From: Penicillus capitatus
Taxonomy: Eukaryota > Chlorophyta
Assembly: GCA_965649825.1 (NCBI GenBank)
Contig: OZ287695.1
Span: forward strand, 124,001 to 188,000
Direction of reading: 5' to 3'
DNA length: 64,000 bases
In this document: positions 1-11,100 of the stretch, piece by piece
How positions within the stretch are numbered: position 1 is the first letter of the stretch
Layout of the letters: each line of letters opens with the position of its first letter
The notes under the pieces: model-generated
Databases searched by the model: none
What the model saw: only the letters and a program-made list of their open reading frames with translations
Told to the model about the DNA's origin: nothing
Program-made: the position numbers and the translations under genes

Positions 1-859
1 GTGAGATTCCCGAGCGTCGGAGGGAATCCACCCGTCCGAAAGTCACGTCCGAGGTGCTCTGCAGGTGACACCCACCCTCAGTTCAAAACCTTCTCGCCTT
101 GCTGCAAGCCTTACGCGTCGGAGGTCGACGTGCGAGCTGCTTCCGCGTGATAATGCGTACGGTTCTGATGTTTGTCGGAGGCTTTCGTAGATTGCCTGCG
201 ACATCTCTGAAGCATACGGCTTCGCGATTCTCCTCACCTTTTGCAGCTCGGGATCGGCGCTGTCCATTCTAATGGCAGACGATGCGATTCGACGACACGC
301 ACGCAGTTACGTGTTTCGTCACCTCTTCCCCATTCCCAAGAGGTCACATCTTGACTCAGCATGAAGCGTACACGCGATCGCACGGCGGACAGACGGCCCG
401 CGCAGAGAACCAAGAGTTTTCCGTATGCCCTGCGCAGCCTGTGATCGACATGGCTGTCCTCAGGCCCCGTGCCATCCGTTCCCGTCGACGAAGGGCTGTC
501 GCTGATTCGAAAGACATCCGAGAAGGTGCCTGTCGTCGAGATGAGACGGCTGACGGGATGTTCGACTGCAGCTCATCGACTTTCGGAATTCTGCAAAGCA
601 TCTGTCGGAGACGGTGGCTTCCAGTCCTCCCACATCCGATGCCGCCAAGAGCATCACCAAGGTGTTCTTCCGCAGCTCGATCGATGCTCGTGCATTCCAT
701 TGCATTCCCACTAGAGAGCGGAAGAAATCCTGGCAGAACTCGAGAAGCCGCTCGAACGAATCTTTCAGATCGAGGCGGCATTGATGCAAGTGTCTGGCGG
801 ATCTGAAGACGACAGGGCAAGACAGCCGGCACTCCTTCTGGGACCACATCGTGTGCCCT

Positions 860-1890
860 CCAGATGGACCCAGCTGACGCACTAGATTTTGCTCCGAGAC
901 TGGGAGACTCCGAGAACGAGGAAGACAAGTTGCCTGCATCCCCCGAGAGCTCCCAGTTCGGCCGATGCACTCGAAAATTGGACGCGGACCTGAGGTCGCT
1001 CAGAAACGAACGCGTCAGAGAGGCAAAGGCCAAACTGTTTCAAAATCTTGCGGCCGGTGAGCATGAACGTTCGGTTGCCCTTCAGAGCACTCCGCCTGTG
1101 GTTCAGATGAGATGCACAACAATGACATCCGCAGCATTACAAACCGGATAGCCGAGATCGCTGCCGTGAAGTGTTCTTTTCAGACGGCGTTCTGCACAGA
1201 TACCATCTCGGTGTCTCTCGCTCAATTCGTGCCGTGTTCACCACGACTGTGCTGTGAGATGGATCCCTTTCCTTCGTGTTAGGTTTGCATGAGGCATGAT
1301 TCGTTCGTCGTGTACGTCGAGCTGAACGACAGAGGGACTGCGACTCCCAAGCGCGTTCACGTTCAACCTTCCTTCTCACACCCAAAGTCGCGAGTGCTTA
1401 GCCCGATGGATGCTCTGGACGTTCTTGCAGACTGGCGTGCTGTGTGTAGAGGACTGCCGGTGTCCATCCCTCGATCTACCACAGACCGGCTGCGAAGGTG
1501 TATTCCTCAGAGCGATGCTGCGAATCTCATTTCATGCGTCTGCAGGTGTTTCAAGATATGGAAACCCTGCTGAACGAGGCGATGGAATGGTACTGGCGGA
1601 AGGAGCTCGAGAGGTACATCCACCTCAGCGCAGACAAACGCGAGAAGAGTGTACCCGGTGAACAAAGCGACTGGATCCGCGCACGAGCAATGTCTCTCTG
1701 CACACAGGTCTGGCGGTACTTGAACGTCTGCTCCTGTACGCATCCTGCTTCAGGACGCTGCTGCAGAAATTGCCTCAGATTACAAACTCTGCAAAGTATG
1801 GGGATCCCAGGGTCCCTCTCGAAGAGGTCTACTGTCAGAGATACAGGAAGACGAAGGACGAAATGATCTCCTCGCTCTTGAGCAGAACAT
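860..1890 (+). CDS. 3' part of an unidentified spliced gene
   Basis: I do not recognise this gene. The best-supported stretch is three exons joined by 51-bp GT-AG introns: about 1449-1499 (acceptor after TGTGTAG), 1551-1662 and 1714-1890. They read in frame to a TGA at 1888-1890. The encoded end is helical and charged, with pieces such as ETLLNEAMEWYWRKELERY, LAVLERLLLYASCFRTLLQ and YCQRYRKTKDEMISSLLSRT, which suggests an all-alpha subunit of some complex. Further upstream, 864-1060 encodes a coiled-coil-like stretch (SLRNERVREAKAKLFQNLA) and about 1107-1170 a second one (NNDIRSITNRIAEIAAVK). I could not join these confidently. A long opposite-strand frame at 460-939 competes in the first kilobase, so the 5' half is uncertain. 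It converges on the membrane-protein gene ending at 1900, only 10 bp away. Confidence 0.4.
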
Positions 1891-1899
1891 GATCCGTCG

Positions 1900-2652
1900 T
1901 CACTGGGCTTTGCCCTCTTCTTTCGTCGCCGAGGTCGTTGTTTGCAGACCCTCTGTTTTCAATTCCGAGAAGAACTCGGCGATTTTATCGCGAGCTGTCA
2001 GCGCCACGCCCACCATCATCACCATGATGATGGCAACGCCGCCGTAGATGAGGACCAAGAGTCCCCGCTCCGCATCCACTTCGTCCAGCGATCTCCACTC
2101 GTATCTGTGAGCAAATGCATCCGAAGGAAGCCTGTGGATTTGCAGATGGTACGTGACTAAAACGTGTTTCGGCCAGTGATCTCTGTTCCTGTACTCTGCC
2201 ACGATCTCCGGATGCTCTTTCATGTATGCTTCCGGCAGCCGACGGCTGTCGACTCTCATCTTCAGCAGCGTGTCTTCTCTCTTCCACAGTTGGACGTGAA
2301 CGTAAGGGATCAGCACGTCGTCGGTCAGCCGATGTGCGTGAAAGAGGTCAATTCCAGCTCCGGGCGCATCGGGTTTGGCGAGAATGGTCACCCAGGCAGA
2401 GAACAGACGTCCGTGATCCAAGGAGAGCTGTATCTTGTATTCGTCCAGTTCGTCGTAATCTTTGGGTTTGTGAATCGGAATGGCGACTCTGGTGTCGACG
2501 TTGAAACGCGGACAGTGACGTCCTTGCAAATCGTGCCACGTTGTTCTCTGCTTCCGAAACTGTCCCCTTCGAGACATCTGTACGAAGTCGCCTGCGTGAA
2601 AATTCGCTGAGGCGCACGGACAGAGAAGCAAGACGGCGAGAATCGCATACAT
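1900..2652 (-). CDS. Conserved-looking single-pass type I membrane protein
   Basis: An intronless 250-residue ORF. It opens with a clean signal peptide (hydrophobic AILAVLLLCPCASA, residues 3-16) and is followed by an ectodomain of about 180 residues rich in His, Arg and Trp, including the block GRHCPRFNVDTRVAIPIHKP. A single transmembrane segment lies near residues 199-220 (LLVLIYGGVAIIMVMMVGVAL). A charged cytoplasmic tail of about 30 residues ends KEEGKAQ. The predicted topology is therefore N-out/C-in, probably in the secretory pathway or at the plasma membrane. The layout recalls uncharacterised single-pass ER proteins of plants and algae, but I cannot assign a family or function. Codon phase is uninterrupted, and the signal peptide fixes the start. 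Confidence 0.75.
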   Translation of the reverse strand: MYAILAVLLLCPCASANFHAGDFVQMSRRGQFRKQRTTWHDLQGRHCPRFNVDTRVAIPIHKPKDYDELDEYKIQLSLDHGRLFSAWVTILAKPDAPGAGIDLFHAHRLTDDVLIPYVHVQLWKREDTLLKMRVDSRRLPEAYMKEHPEIVAEYRNRDHWPKHVLVTYHLQIHRLPSDAFAHRYEWRSLDEVDAERGLLVLIYGGVAIIMVMMVGVALTARDKIAEFFSELKTEGLQTTTSATKEEGKAQ

Positions 2653-3338
2653 CGCGGCGGAAGGAAGACGCGACGAGTACGATCATTCTACGGCAACACG
2701 ATTGGTCATTCTGCGCGCAGCTGCTCGATGATGATCTGACCGGACACGGGGACGGTGTGGCTGAAGCGCCAAGGCAGAGACAGGACGAGAAATGCGAGAA
2801 GAGGCTCAAGCCGAGGACCACTCGCCGAATCTTGTGCACACGATCTTGCGCAATGACCGACTCTCTCCAGAACCGGAGAGATCACTCCAAGAAGGTCGAA
2901 GTTCGAGGGACACAAGATGCTTCGCTCAGTCTAAAATCTTCTTGCGCGTCGCACGAATGGACAGCCCCCGGACTTCTCAAGCGTGGCTCTGAACCCGTGT
3001 CCCCTTGTCAAGATTCTCACTGCGCACAGTACTTAAGAAGCACCACCTTCGTTCTTTCCCGAGGCGATCCATCCATGCTGCGAAGACTCTCTGGTTATGA
3101 TAGAGGCGTGCTGGGTAGCCGGATGGACGCGCCTACCTGCACCGGTCCTCTTTCTTCCCGCTGTTGAGAGAAGGGAGCTCCGAATAGAGTGCTCTCTCTG
3201 TCTGCAAGGTCCAACCTGTTGAACGTGCCATCAGTTACGTGCTGGCTTCAAGCGAGCTTGCGGACTGACTTGTTTTTCCATAGTGACAGGACATGCTGTA
3301 ACGTCCGTCTCATACGATCATCGAGTGAGTCGCTGAAA

Positions 3339-3869
3339 ATGATTCGGGCAAAAAACTTTTTGCGACGCCGTCAGCAGAAGCCGACCGCGGAAGAGCAGAA
3401 AGAACTCGTCTCTTCAGAAAGTGTCGAGCGTTCGGGCACGAGCCTCAGAACGACTGACCGTACGATGTCGTCGGTGGAGGGAGTGCACCATCCGTTCGCT
3501 GTGCACGCTCGACGACGGCGCGGCCGTCTCGCATCCCTCACCTTTCGGAGCGCCGACGTGAGCCCTTCGGACCTGTCGCTGGACCAGGACATGGCAGAAT
3601 CCATAACAAGGAGCATGACTCAGAAATGGTTTGGCGTGGATGTACCGGCAGAGAATCAAGACCTGATGCCTTCGGTTTCGAGCGGGACGGGTTTCGTTCG
3701 ATCCTGGCTGGAGAAGAGTCAACCCATCGCCGCGGAGACCCCATTTGTGGACACAGATCCACGACCAGAACACCCTGTTGCCGCTCGGGGCCGAGACTCT
3801 GTGGACTCGACCATCTCCCAAACAGTTGCGCCGTTCCCTCTGTCAGCCGATATCGATTGTCTTGTGTAG
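3339..3869 (+). CDS. Hypothetical basic protein, 176 aa
   Basis: A single open frame from ATG 3339 to TAG 3867-3869. The frame is open further upstream to 3189, so an upstream exon is possible. The product is polar: an Arg/Lys-rich N-terminus (NFLRRRQQKPTAEEQKEL), a basic patch near residue 57 (HARRRRGR), a more ordered middle (LDQDMAESITRSMTQKWFGV) and a Ser/Thr/Pro-rich C-terminus. There is no signal peptide, membrane segment or recognisable domain. It lies 30 bp upstream of the periplasmic-binding-like gene on the same strand. An opposite-strand frame overlaps at 3414-3821 but has less plausible composition. Function unknown. Confidence 0.4.
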   Translation: MIRAKNFLRRRQQKPTAEEQKELVSSESVERSGTSLRTTDRTMSSVEGVHHPFAVHARRRRGRLASLTFRSADVSPSDLSLDQDMAESITRSMTQKWFGVDVPAENQDLMPSVSSGTGFVRSWLEKSQPIAAETPFVDTDPRPEHPVAARGRDSVDSTISQTVAPFPLSADIDCLV

Positions 3870-3899
3870 AAGTCTGTGGGGAGGATAGGGTGTAGTTGG

Positions 3900-5890
3900 A
3901 TGTATTTGGTCGTCAGTTGCCTGGTCTTGTTGGTTTTGGATGTGGGGCTCATGCTTTCCATGTTATCGCAGTTTTTGCCGCTCTCCTTTCACCTGACCTC
4001 TGCCCATCTGTATTCAACACCTCCCGTTTTTTATCCCTTCCGTGAAAAGTTCTTTAAAGTTTTGGTCTTCGAAGATGTCTCTAGAACATTTGATTGGGAG
4101 TTCGACAGAGGTGTGCGGGACGCTGCATCTTTTCTAAGGTCGCCATCCAGTATTGGCCGCGTCGTGCAACATGAAGTGTCCTGGTGTGACAGAGTGAACG
4201 TGAGTATCGACAGGACAGATGACATCTCACAGGCTATCGACAACATTTTCGAAGCTCAAGACGCGCTGTATGACGGTCTGATGATATCAGGCTTTGACGA
4301 TCCCAGTTATGTGGATGCCGTGAAGAAGGCGCACGAAGAAAACCCGGTGATGATGTTGGGCTCACTCGAGGCCTATAGGACGATCGATCTGAAAACGCTG
4401 GCCCATGTTGGCGACGAAGAGACGAATGTTGGTAGACTGGCTGGGAACGTGATGCAAGAAGCAGGAATGAAGGTGATTGCCGCAGTCGGTTCTCTGCAGA
4501 GATGATCACCCAACGCACTGACTGTTCTTTCGCCTGCAGACCGCCTTGTGCTTGAGTTACCACGACAACCTGGACAGCATGCATCGCTGCAGAGGGTTTC
4601 AGGACGCGTTCGGCAACAACACCTACGACTTGAACTTGAAGACGACGGTCAAACCGCACTCGCATCTGGTTCTCCTGACCGTTGCTGTGTTCCAGATGCA
4701 AAGTGAACTGAAGTCCAAACTCATACCCATCATCCTAGACGACAAAGAAATAAATGGTCTTTTCATGGCCGACGCTCGTGCGTTCAGCCTCGTGCACCAG
4801 ATTTTGAAGTCGCTCAACCGGCTCTGTCCCCGCGGAAAGCCAGATCCGCTGGCGCATTGCATCTACTACGGCACGCATGGGATAGATCGAAGGATCCTTC
4901 AGGTCCGTGGAGTGTTGTCCTTCGACGACTGTTCTCATCTCCGTTGACAGGCAATGAAGAAGAAGGAAGTTCAGTTCACGATCGATCCACAAGAGCATCT
5001 GAAAGGCTACCTAGGGACGACCCTGATGACGTTGGAATCTCTGGGGTACACAATGCCACCGAAAGCACTTCAAAGTGCTTCTTTGACAGGTAGGACTTGA
5101 CAGCGAATGCCGTTACCCAACCAGCAGTATGCTTAAACAGCATCCAGAGTCGTGAAATCTCCGGAGGAAGCCACGAGGCTTCTGTCGGATCCCTGCTCTC
5201 GGCGCGACGGTAGACGCGTCCACGGACAGACGTTCAAGTTCTTTCTGTTCGGGAAGCATCCGAGGGAGGTGATCAGTGGCCTCAAGAAGGGCTTGAGGAA
5301 TGCAGCCAGAGACATGAATGTGCGCCATGCGCGAGACGCGGAAGCGATGCTGAAGAGTGTTTGCAGGTCCATCTTCGTTTCTACCACCATCCGGACGTTT
5401 CGGATGCTGTCCGACAAGGATCCGTTTTGCTGGGACAGCTGAGGTCCGCAGACGGAATTGGGGTCTCCACAGTAGAGTCATTCGGCGACAGTAGTTTTCT
5501 CGACCGCATTGATCAACTCAAAAAGACAGGTCGAGTTCACTCATTGCACCTTTTGCGACATCCCCGTTCTTTCAGGAATACCAGTGGTCACGTACGGAGC
5601 CTACAAGAAGAACACCAGTAGCAAGCTGTCAAGTCTGCATATCGGATACAACGATGAAGAAGAAGCAACAGTCAAAAGGTAAAAGAACCGTTCAGCCGAC
5701 GGAGCCCTTAATGCTACACGCTTGTGTGTGCGTGAGCAGATTTGAAGGTAATGATTCGAAGTACGACAACGTCGATAAAAATCCGGTGCTGACTGGGTAC
5801 TTGAGCGTTGCATTTTTAGTTGCGAATAACATTTGCAGTCAAAGTGCGTCTGGGATCTTCAACACTGCCGTGAGCGATATAAACATGTAA
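3900..5890 (+). CDS. Tandem periplasmic-binding-protein-like (type I fold) protein
   Basis: Spliced model: 3900-4472, 4540-4902, 4951-5089, 5141-5319, 5367-5529, 5576-5678, 5740-5890. All junctions are GT-AG and keep the frame. An N-terminal hydrophobic stretch (residues 1-20) acts as signal peptide or anchor. The first module has the order expected of sugar-binding type I folds: a first strand (FFKVLVFEDV), a DGLMISGFDDPSYVDAVKKA segment, HVGDEETNVGRLAGN, a second lobe (TALCLSYHDN) and a closing segment (FTIDPQEHLKGYLGTTLMTL). A second module follows in the same frame: FKFFLFGKHPREVISGLKKG, then HPDVSDAV, DGIGVSTVES, GIPVVTYGAYKK and LHIGYNDEEEA. It then stops without the usual second lobe, so it is truncated, decayed or continues in exons I could not find. 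In bacteria this fold feeds ABC transporters or acts as a sensor domain; here a secreted or surface ligand-binding role is inference. Confidence 0.6.
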
Positions 5891-8034
5891 CAAATGGTTC
5901 GGTTTGCTTACACATGTGACAGGGTAGTCGACTATGAATAGCATGGCTGGAGATCGTGCGTAATCTTCTTCTTCTTCGCGTGCCTCATCTGCGAATGGTT
6001 TCCTTTCTGGCTGGTGGCAGCTCTTGCCTGCAAGACAGGTAGCCACGTGTCCACTTAGATTGTGCTGCACGAGAAATCTACGAATACCAGAGAAACGAAA
6101 GTATCAAGAGCATGGCAGGACTTTCATTGTTCCGCTTAGACTCCCGATTCGCGCTTCAATCGCTTGTTCTGCTGCCCGTTCCATCATCGCCTCTTCCTTT
6201 GTCGTGCATAGTTTCTCCGTCGAAGATTCAATTGAATCGAGCGGTATACGTAAGCGATGCTTGCCTGTGTTGGCGAACCGTGTTTCGCGAAACGTCAAAG
6301 GCAAAATCGTGCATGGCCTTGAAGAACTCAGAATGTAGAGTCGAAGCGGATTTCACCTGACAGCGGAAGTGAGAGAAGTGGATCTGTATCCTTTTCAAAC
6401 AGGATGGCCCCGCGAACAAGAGCCGCAATGACCAATCTCCAGGTACTGGTCGGTAGCTATGCGCGTCAAAGACGATGAAGTTTTTCCAGAGTTTAGTAAA
6501 ACAAGCAAGAGCAATCGATTGAGCGTCGCAAAAACTGTGTCAGATGGAGTGTTGCTAGAAAGGCCTCTATCTAATCGGAACAGGCAAGCAATGGACAGCG
6601 GATACGGGAAGGTCGTCGTCGTCGTTAGAAGCTTCTCCTGTGTTAAGAAGTCAAGAAGTCCGGGTGGGGCAAATCAATTATGTGTTGCAATGAATGCTAC
6701 ACCGGACGACAAGATTCTTAAAATCTACTATAACCGTCGAGAACGCAGAGAACTCTCTCTTTTATCGTCAAGGTCGACATCTCGTTTTACATTCCAGCTT
6801 CGAAAGCACAAAGCATCAAACGCTGAAGCCCTAATGTTTTCGGAATGGCGTCCTAGCGGTCGAATCTAGATGGCGAGCAGAAGAAACGCACAGCGCGCTC
6901 CGATCGCGTTTCAATGACTATCTTATTCAGTTATTCGTTTTCTGCACGACAATTGCCATGACCACGACCGACTGAAAGATGATATGTCTTATCAGTGATG
7001 TCTGCTTCGTCTCGCTGTAGTCTTCTAACTGATCGATGCCATCTTGACAAAGACATGTGCTCTTTGGCCTGATTGTTCACGGCACTCTTGGTTTCTTATT
7101 CAACAGAACCACTAATTACTGGCCAGGTAGTACAAATCTTACGCGCCATGAAGGAATACACAGGAGGAACTGACGGGCACGCTTTGCTAGAACTTGGTTG
7201 TCGACAATCTCCTGAGAGGACACTTGCCCACTGTGCACTACTGTGGGAAGACAGGAGAATGGATGTTGGCCAATGACCAATAGGCTCAAAATGAGACGAT
7301 CATCAGTCGCTCGGGCATGAAATAGAATGAAGAACGAGTGACAAAGATCATGTCGTTGGGTGCTCCTGCTTGTTATACTTGAACATAGATGGCTGCTGTT
7401 AGCGATGGATATCATCAGATGCGCCACACAGTCTGCTCGGCTTGCTGCTTTCTTTCTCATGGATGGAAGCAGCGGATCGACACGAGCTGAGCTGATGCGT
7501 TCTTGGAAGGTTTTTGATCAACAAGTAGGCAGTTCCGTGTCCGCTGCCTATTGAGGAAGCCATTAAGCCTTGGAAAGTCAACAGAAAATCGCCATTCAAA
7601 CGAAAGCAAATGTCACAGCTCCTACTGTCCAGACAGCCTCAATGGATCGTATTTGACTGAAGCAGACAAGTTCTTTTGCAGTGGACACTGCAATTGATAA
7701 AAGATTTCAAGGGATATGGTGGACATGGAAAGACTGAACAGGAATGGTGGTCGGATGGACATCAATCGTTTACAGCCACATAAAGGCGGCCGTCGTTTCG
7801 TTCGCGTCTTCTGCGTCTCTTCGGCAGAAGATCGTAACGGAGGAAGGAACGCGAAGAGAACCTTGTTTACTGTTCGTGTCAAACAACCTCTGGCGGCGAC
7901 CCTACTGTGGTGCTGTCCTAGGCAAAGAGTTGTCCGTACCGCGTCTCAAATTCGATTGATCAGACAACCACCTTCTTCATTTGGTATTAGCGCTATCATG
8001 CAGCCGCTGTGATCGGTTAAAGCCGCGTCTGAGG
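5891..8034. other. 2.1 kb without a convincing gene
   Basis: On the minus strand, 6104-6400 has a protein-like stretch (EEAMMERAAEQAIEARIGSL) that could be one exon of a small gene, but I found no consistent splice chain. The rest (about 6460-8030) shows only short, mutually overlapping frames. I see no RNA gene or repeat. Confidence 0.4.
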
Positions 8035-8042
8035 GTATAAAT
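8035..8042 (+). promoter_or_regulatory. TATA box of the beta-helix surface protein gene
   Basis: TATAAATA sits 107 bp upstream of the preferred ATG at 8142 and 41 bp upstream of an in-frame ATG at 8076. With initiation about 30 bp downstream of a TATA box, the 8142 start leaves a reasonable 5' UTR, while 8076 would leave almost none. This and the signal peptide favour 8142. Confidence 0.55.
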
Positions 8043-8141
8043 ACGAGCGAACTCAACGTGGCAGCATAGTCTCATATGTCTTCTTTTGCGCGCTTTGTTT
8101 TGCCTTGCACGTTTTCGAACGTGCTGTCCGGTTTGGGAAAC

Positions 8142-11100
8142 ATGCCGCGACGTAGTGCAAATGTCTTCAAATGCTTCGTCGTGGCACTCTGTCTTGTCGC
8201 CGTTTTGACGGTGGAAGAAGTAGATTCGCAAGGTCAGCACAAGAACCTCGCTTGCTCTTGTTTGATGCTACGACGCTGAACGCGCTAGAATCCATGCGCG
8301 AAGGCGACATCAGCTTTGCCGCGTTTTGCATGAGAACGAGAGCGTTTTCTGATTTATTCGGTTTCTAGGCAACGCATGCGGTTTGCTGCAACCGAATGAC
8401 GATCAAGTAGCTGGTGGCGCGAGGACGACATGGCACGTCGCCGATGCATTCCTCGACGAATATGGTTTGCAAGACGCAATCGACTGCGCAAGAGACGGAG
8501 ATGTCATTTGGATAAGCGCTTCTAGCACTCTTCGACCGCCGAAGCCACTCAACATTACAAAGCGACTCACGATTCGACATGGCCAGTCAGACGAGGCAAG
8601 GACGGAGACAGAGGATGACACGAGAACGACGTTGACATGTCCTTCGAACGACAGGCTTTTGCTCATCGAGTGCGTATTCCGCACAAGGCATCACACAGCC
8701 AGCGGACTTGGCGTGTCTAGGAACGCGAGCGTCGTCTTGGAAGATATTGTCATCCGAGACTGCTCGTTCGTCGAGGACGATTCCGTCGACAGCATCATCG
8801 ACGTCAAGTGCGACGCAGCCTCAGATGAAGCCTTTGTCTTCGAGCTGTCAAACGTCGACTTTGTCAACAACACGAATCTTGGTGGTTCCGTTGGATTCTC
8901 TGTCCGAAATCAAAACTGCGTCTCCGTCTCTATGGACGGCGTCGTATTCAGTGCAAATAGATTTCTTCACGGCTCATTGTTCGGCCAGAAGAACGAGCTC
9001 AAAAACATACACCTATCGGAGAACGTCCAGATCTGGTCAGGATCCGCGAATGATGGTCAGGATGTGACCAACCAATACACCATGAAACAGCAAAAGGGTC
9101 AGAAGTGAGTTGAAAAGGTCGCCACTGAAGCTTTTATCGATCCATTTTGTTCTTAGGCACATGCAGAATTCGCTTCGTTTTGCGGAGAATCCAGCCCTCT
9201 ATGCTCTTTTTCGTTTCCCCAAGTCATCGACGGCGACACTGGTGAATGTCATAGCCGAGAAGAATAAAGGGGAACTGATATCCGTCGAAGAGGCAAGACT
9301 GACGATGGAAGGCAGAACGAGTTTTCATCACAACGTTCTTGACATAGCAGGAAGTGCGATGATCATCGCCTATGAAAGCGCAGTCCACCTCAGTGGCGTT
9401 TCGTTCCAGTCTAACGAGTACAGAAAGCAAAGCTCCGGCTTCTCCTTGTACCAAGGATCCAATGGGACACTGGATCGCGTGCACTTCGTCAATAACACGA
9501 TCGATTCCGGGTTTTTTGTTGCCGCCACTCATGTCGGAGAATTGCACATACACTCATCCAACTTTGAGGAAAACACTGCGAAGAATGGTTCCGTTGTTTT
9601 CGTCAGTGGAACATGCGATGACCGAGATCCACTATTGAATATTTCTAACACCCGCTTTTCAAGAAATGGGGAAGTCCCTTCTTTCAGTGCGCAACACCTT
9701 GGTATCCAACTTCTGATTTCAGGATTCGACAGCGGACGCGTGTTATTGCATTCGACCACGTTTTCATTAAATGAGATCAAGTGGTACATATCCAGGTATA
9801 TCCTAGATTTTTTTCAATACTTTGTCGGTGGAAGTTTACTCATGAGATCAAGTGAACACGTGGAATTTACGATGACGAACTGCACTTTTTATAAGAACCA
9901 TTTCCCGCTTGAGCTGCCTGAGATGCACTTTGTTAATTGCGGTGGCGACTTCATTATCTCGAAATCGAGATTCTTAGAGAATATTGGTGTCGGCACGGGA
10001 CGTGTGATTCTGTTTAACGACACCATGGGAAAACGCAGCGATCTGAGAATCGCCGATTCTCTTTTTCGAGGAAACTCCGGTGATGTGAAGAATGTCTACA
10101 TTGTTGGGGCAAAAAGCGTCCGTGTGGAGCGCAGTAATTTCACTGACAACACTGCCCATCTTGAAGGCTTTGGTCTGTTTGTTGATAATGCGGATTCTTT
10201 TGAAGCGCACGACTGCCAGATATTGAACAACTATATGCACTGGAAGAGGATTTCTGGTCGCGTGCTTTATGCTCCCAGAAGTGGCGCATTTCTTTTTCAC
10301 ACAGTCCACTCTGTCGTTATTAAGACATCTGTCTTTTACAACAACAGTGGAGGAGTTGGCGCTGCAGTGCGATATGAGCCACAAAGCGACAAGTCGAAAC
10401 TTTTGGTCGAATCCTGCACTTTCCAGAAGAACAGTGCGAGGGCCGATGGTGGAGCATTCTATACCTATAGTTGCATGCACGTGACGGTCCGGAATTCCTC
10501 GTTCATTGAGAACAGTTCCGAACACACTTCTGGAGGCTTGTGCATAGGGGGTAGCGATAGAATGAACGTGGAGTTTTGCACGTTCCAGAAGAACAAAGCG
10601 AAGACGGCTGGAGGATTGTTTGTCGGTAGTTACGAAAGAGTGTGGGTTGCAAACAGCACGTTCCATGGGAACAGTGCAGAAACTTTTGGCGGTGCCCTGC
10701 GCGTGGATGATGGTAGATCAGCTGTCCACAAAGCCTACATAAGGGATGTGAATTTCACGGAGAACACGGCGATGATTGGAGGGGCCATCAGCTCGAGCGA
10801 ATCAACAATTTTCACCCTTCATGAATGCTCCTTTGTCAGAAACAAGGCAACTTTGTACGGAGGAGCTGTCGCATTGATGAAAATGCCAGGACCGACAGAT
10901 CATTTTCTTAAGTACATGCATCTTGGTCGGTTGTCATTTGTGGAGAACAGAGCAGCCTATGGAGGTTAGAAGCTAATCCCTGCTTAGCAACGGATGACAA
11001 TAGCGTGTTCTCTTTGCAGGAGGATTGTTCATAGACACAGGGGAAAAAACCGTTAAACCCGACGATAAGAACAATGTTGCGATGCCAAAGGCAGAAATGC

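Noticed and set aside
460-939. A 159-codon minus-strand ORF near the left edge
   Set aside because: Composition is plausible in part (DLKDSFERLLEFCQDFFRSL), but it competes with plus-strand coiled-coil frames and has no signal, domain or splice continuation. Neither strand is decisive in the first kilobase.
1740-1930. Resemblance of the plus-strand frame (ALEQNMIRRHWALPSSF) to M32 carboxypeptidases
   Set aside because: The other plus frame gives a longer, spliced and better continuous protein ending at 1890, and no HExxH motif is present anywhere near.
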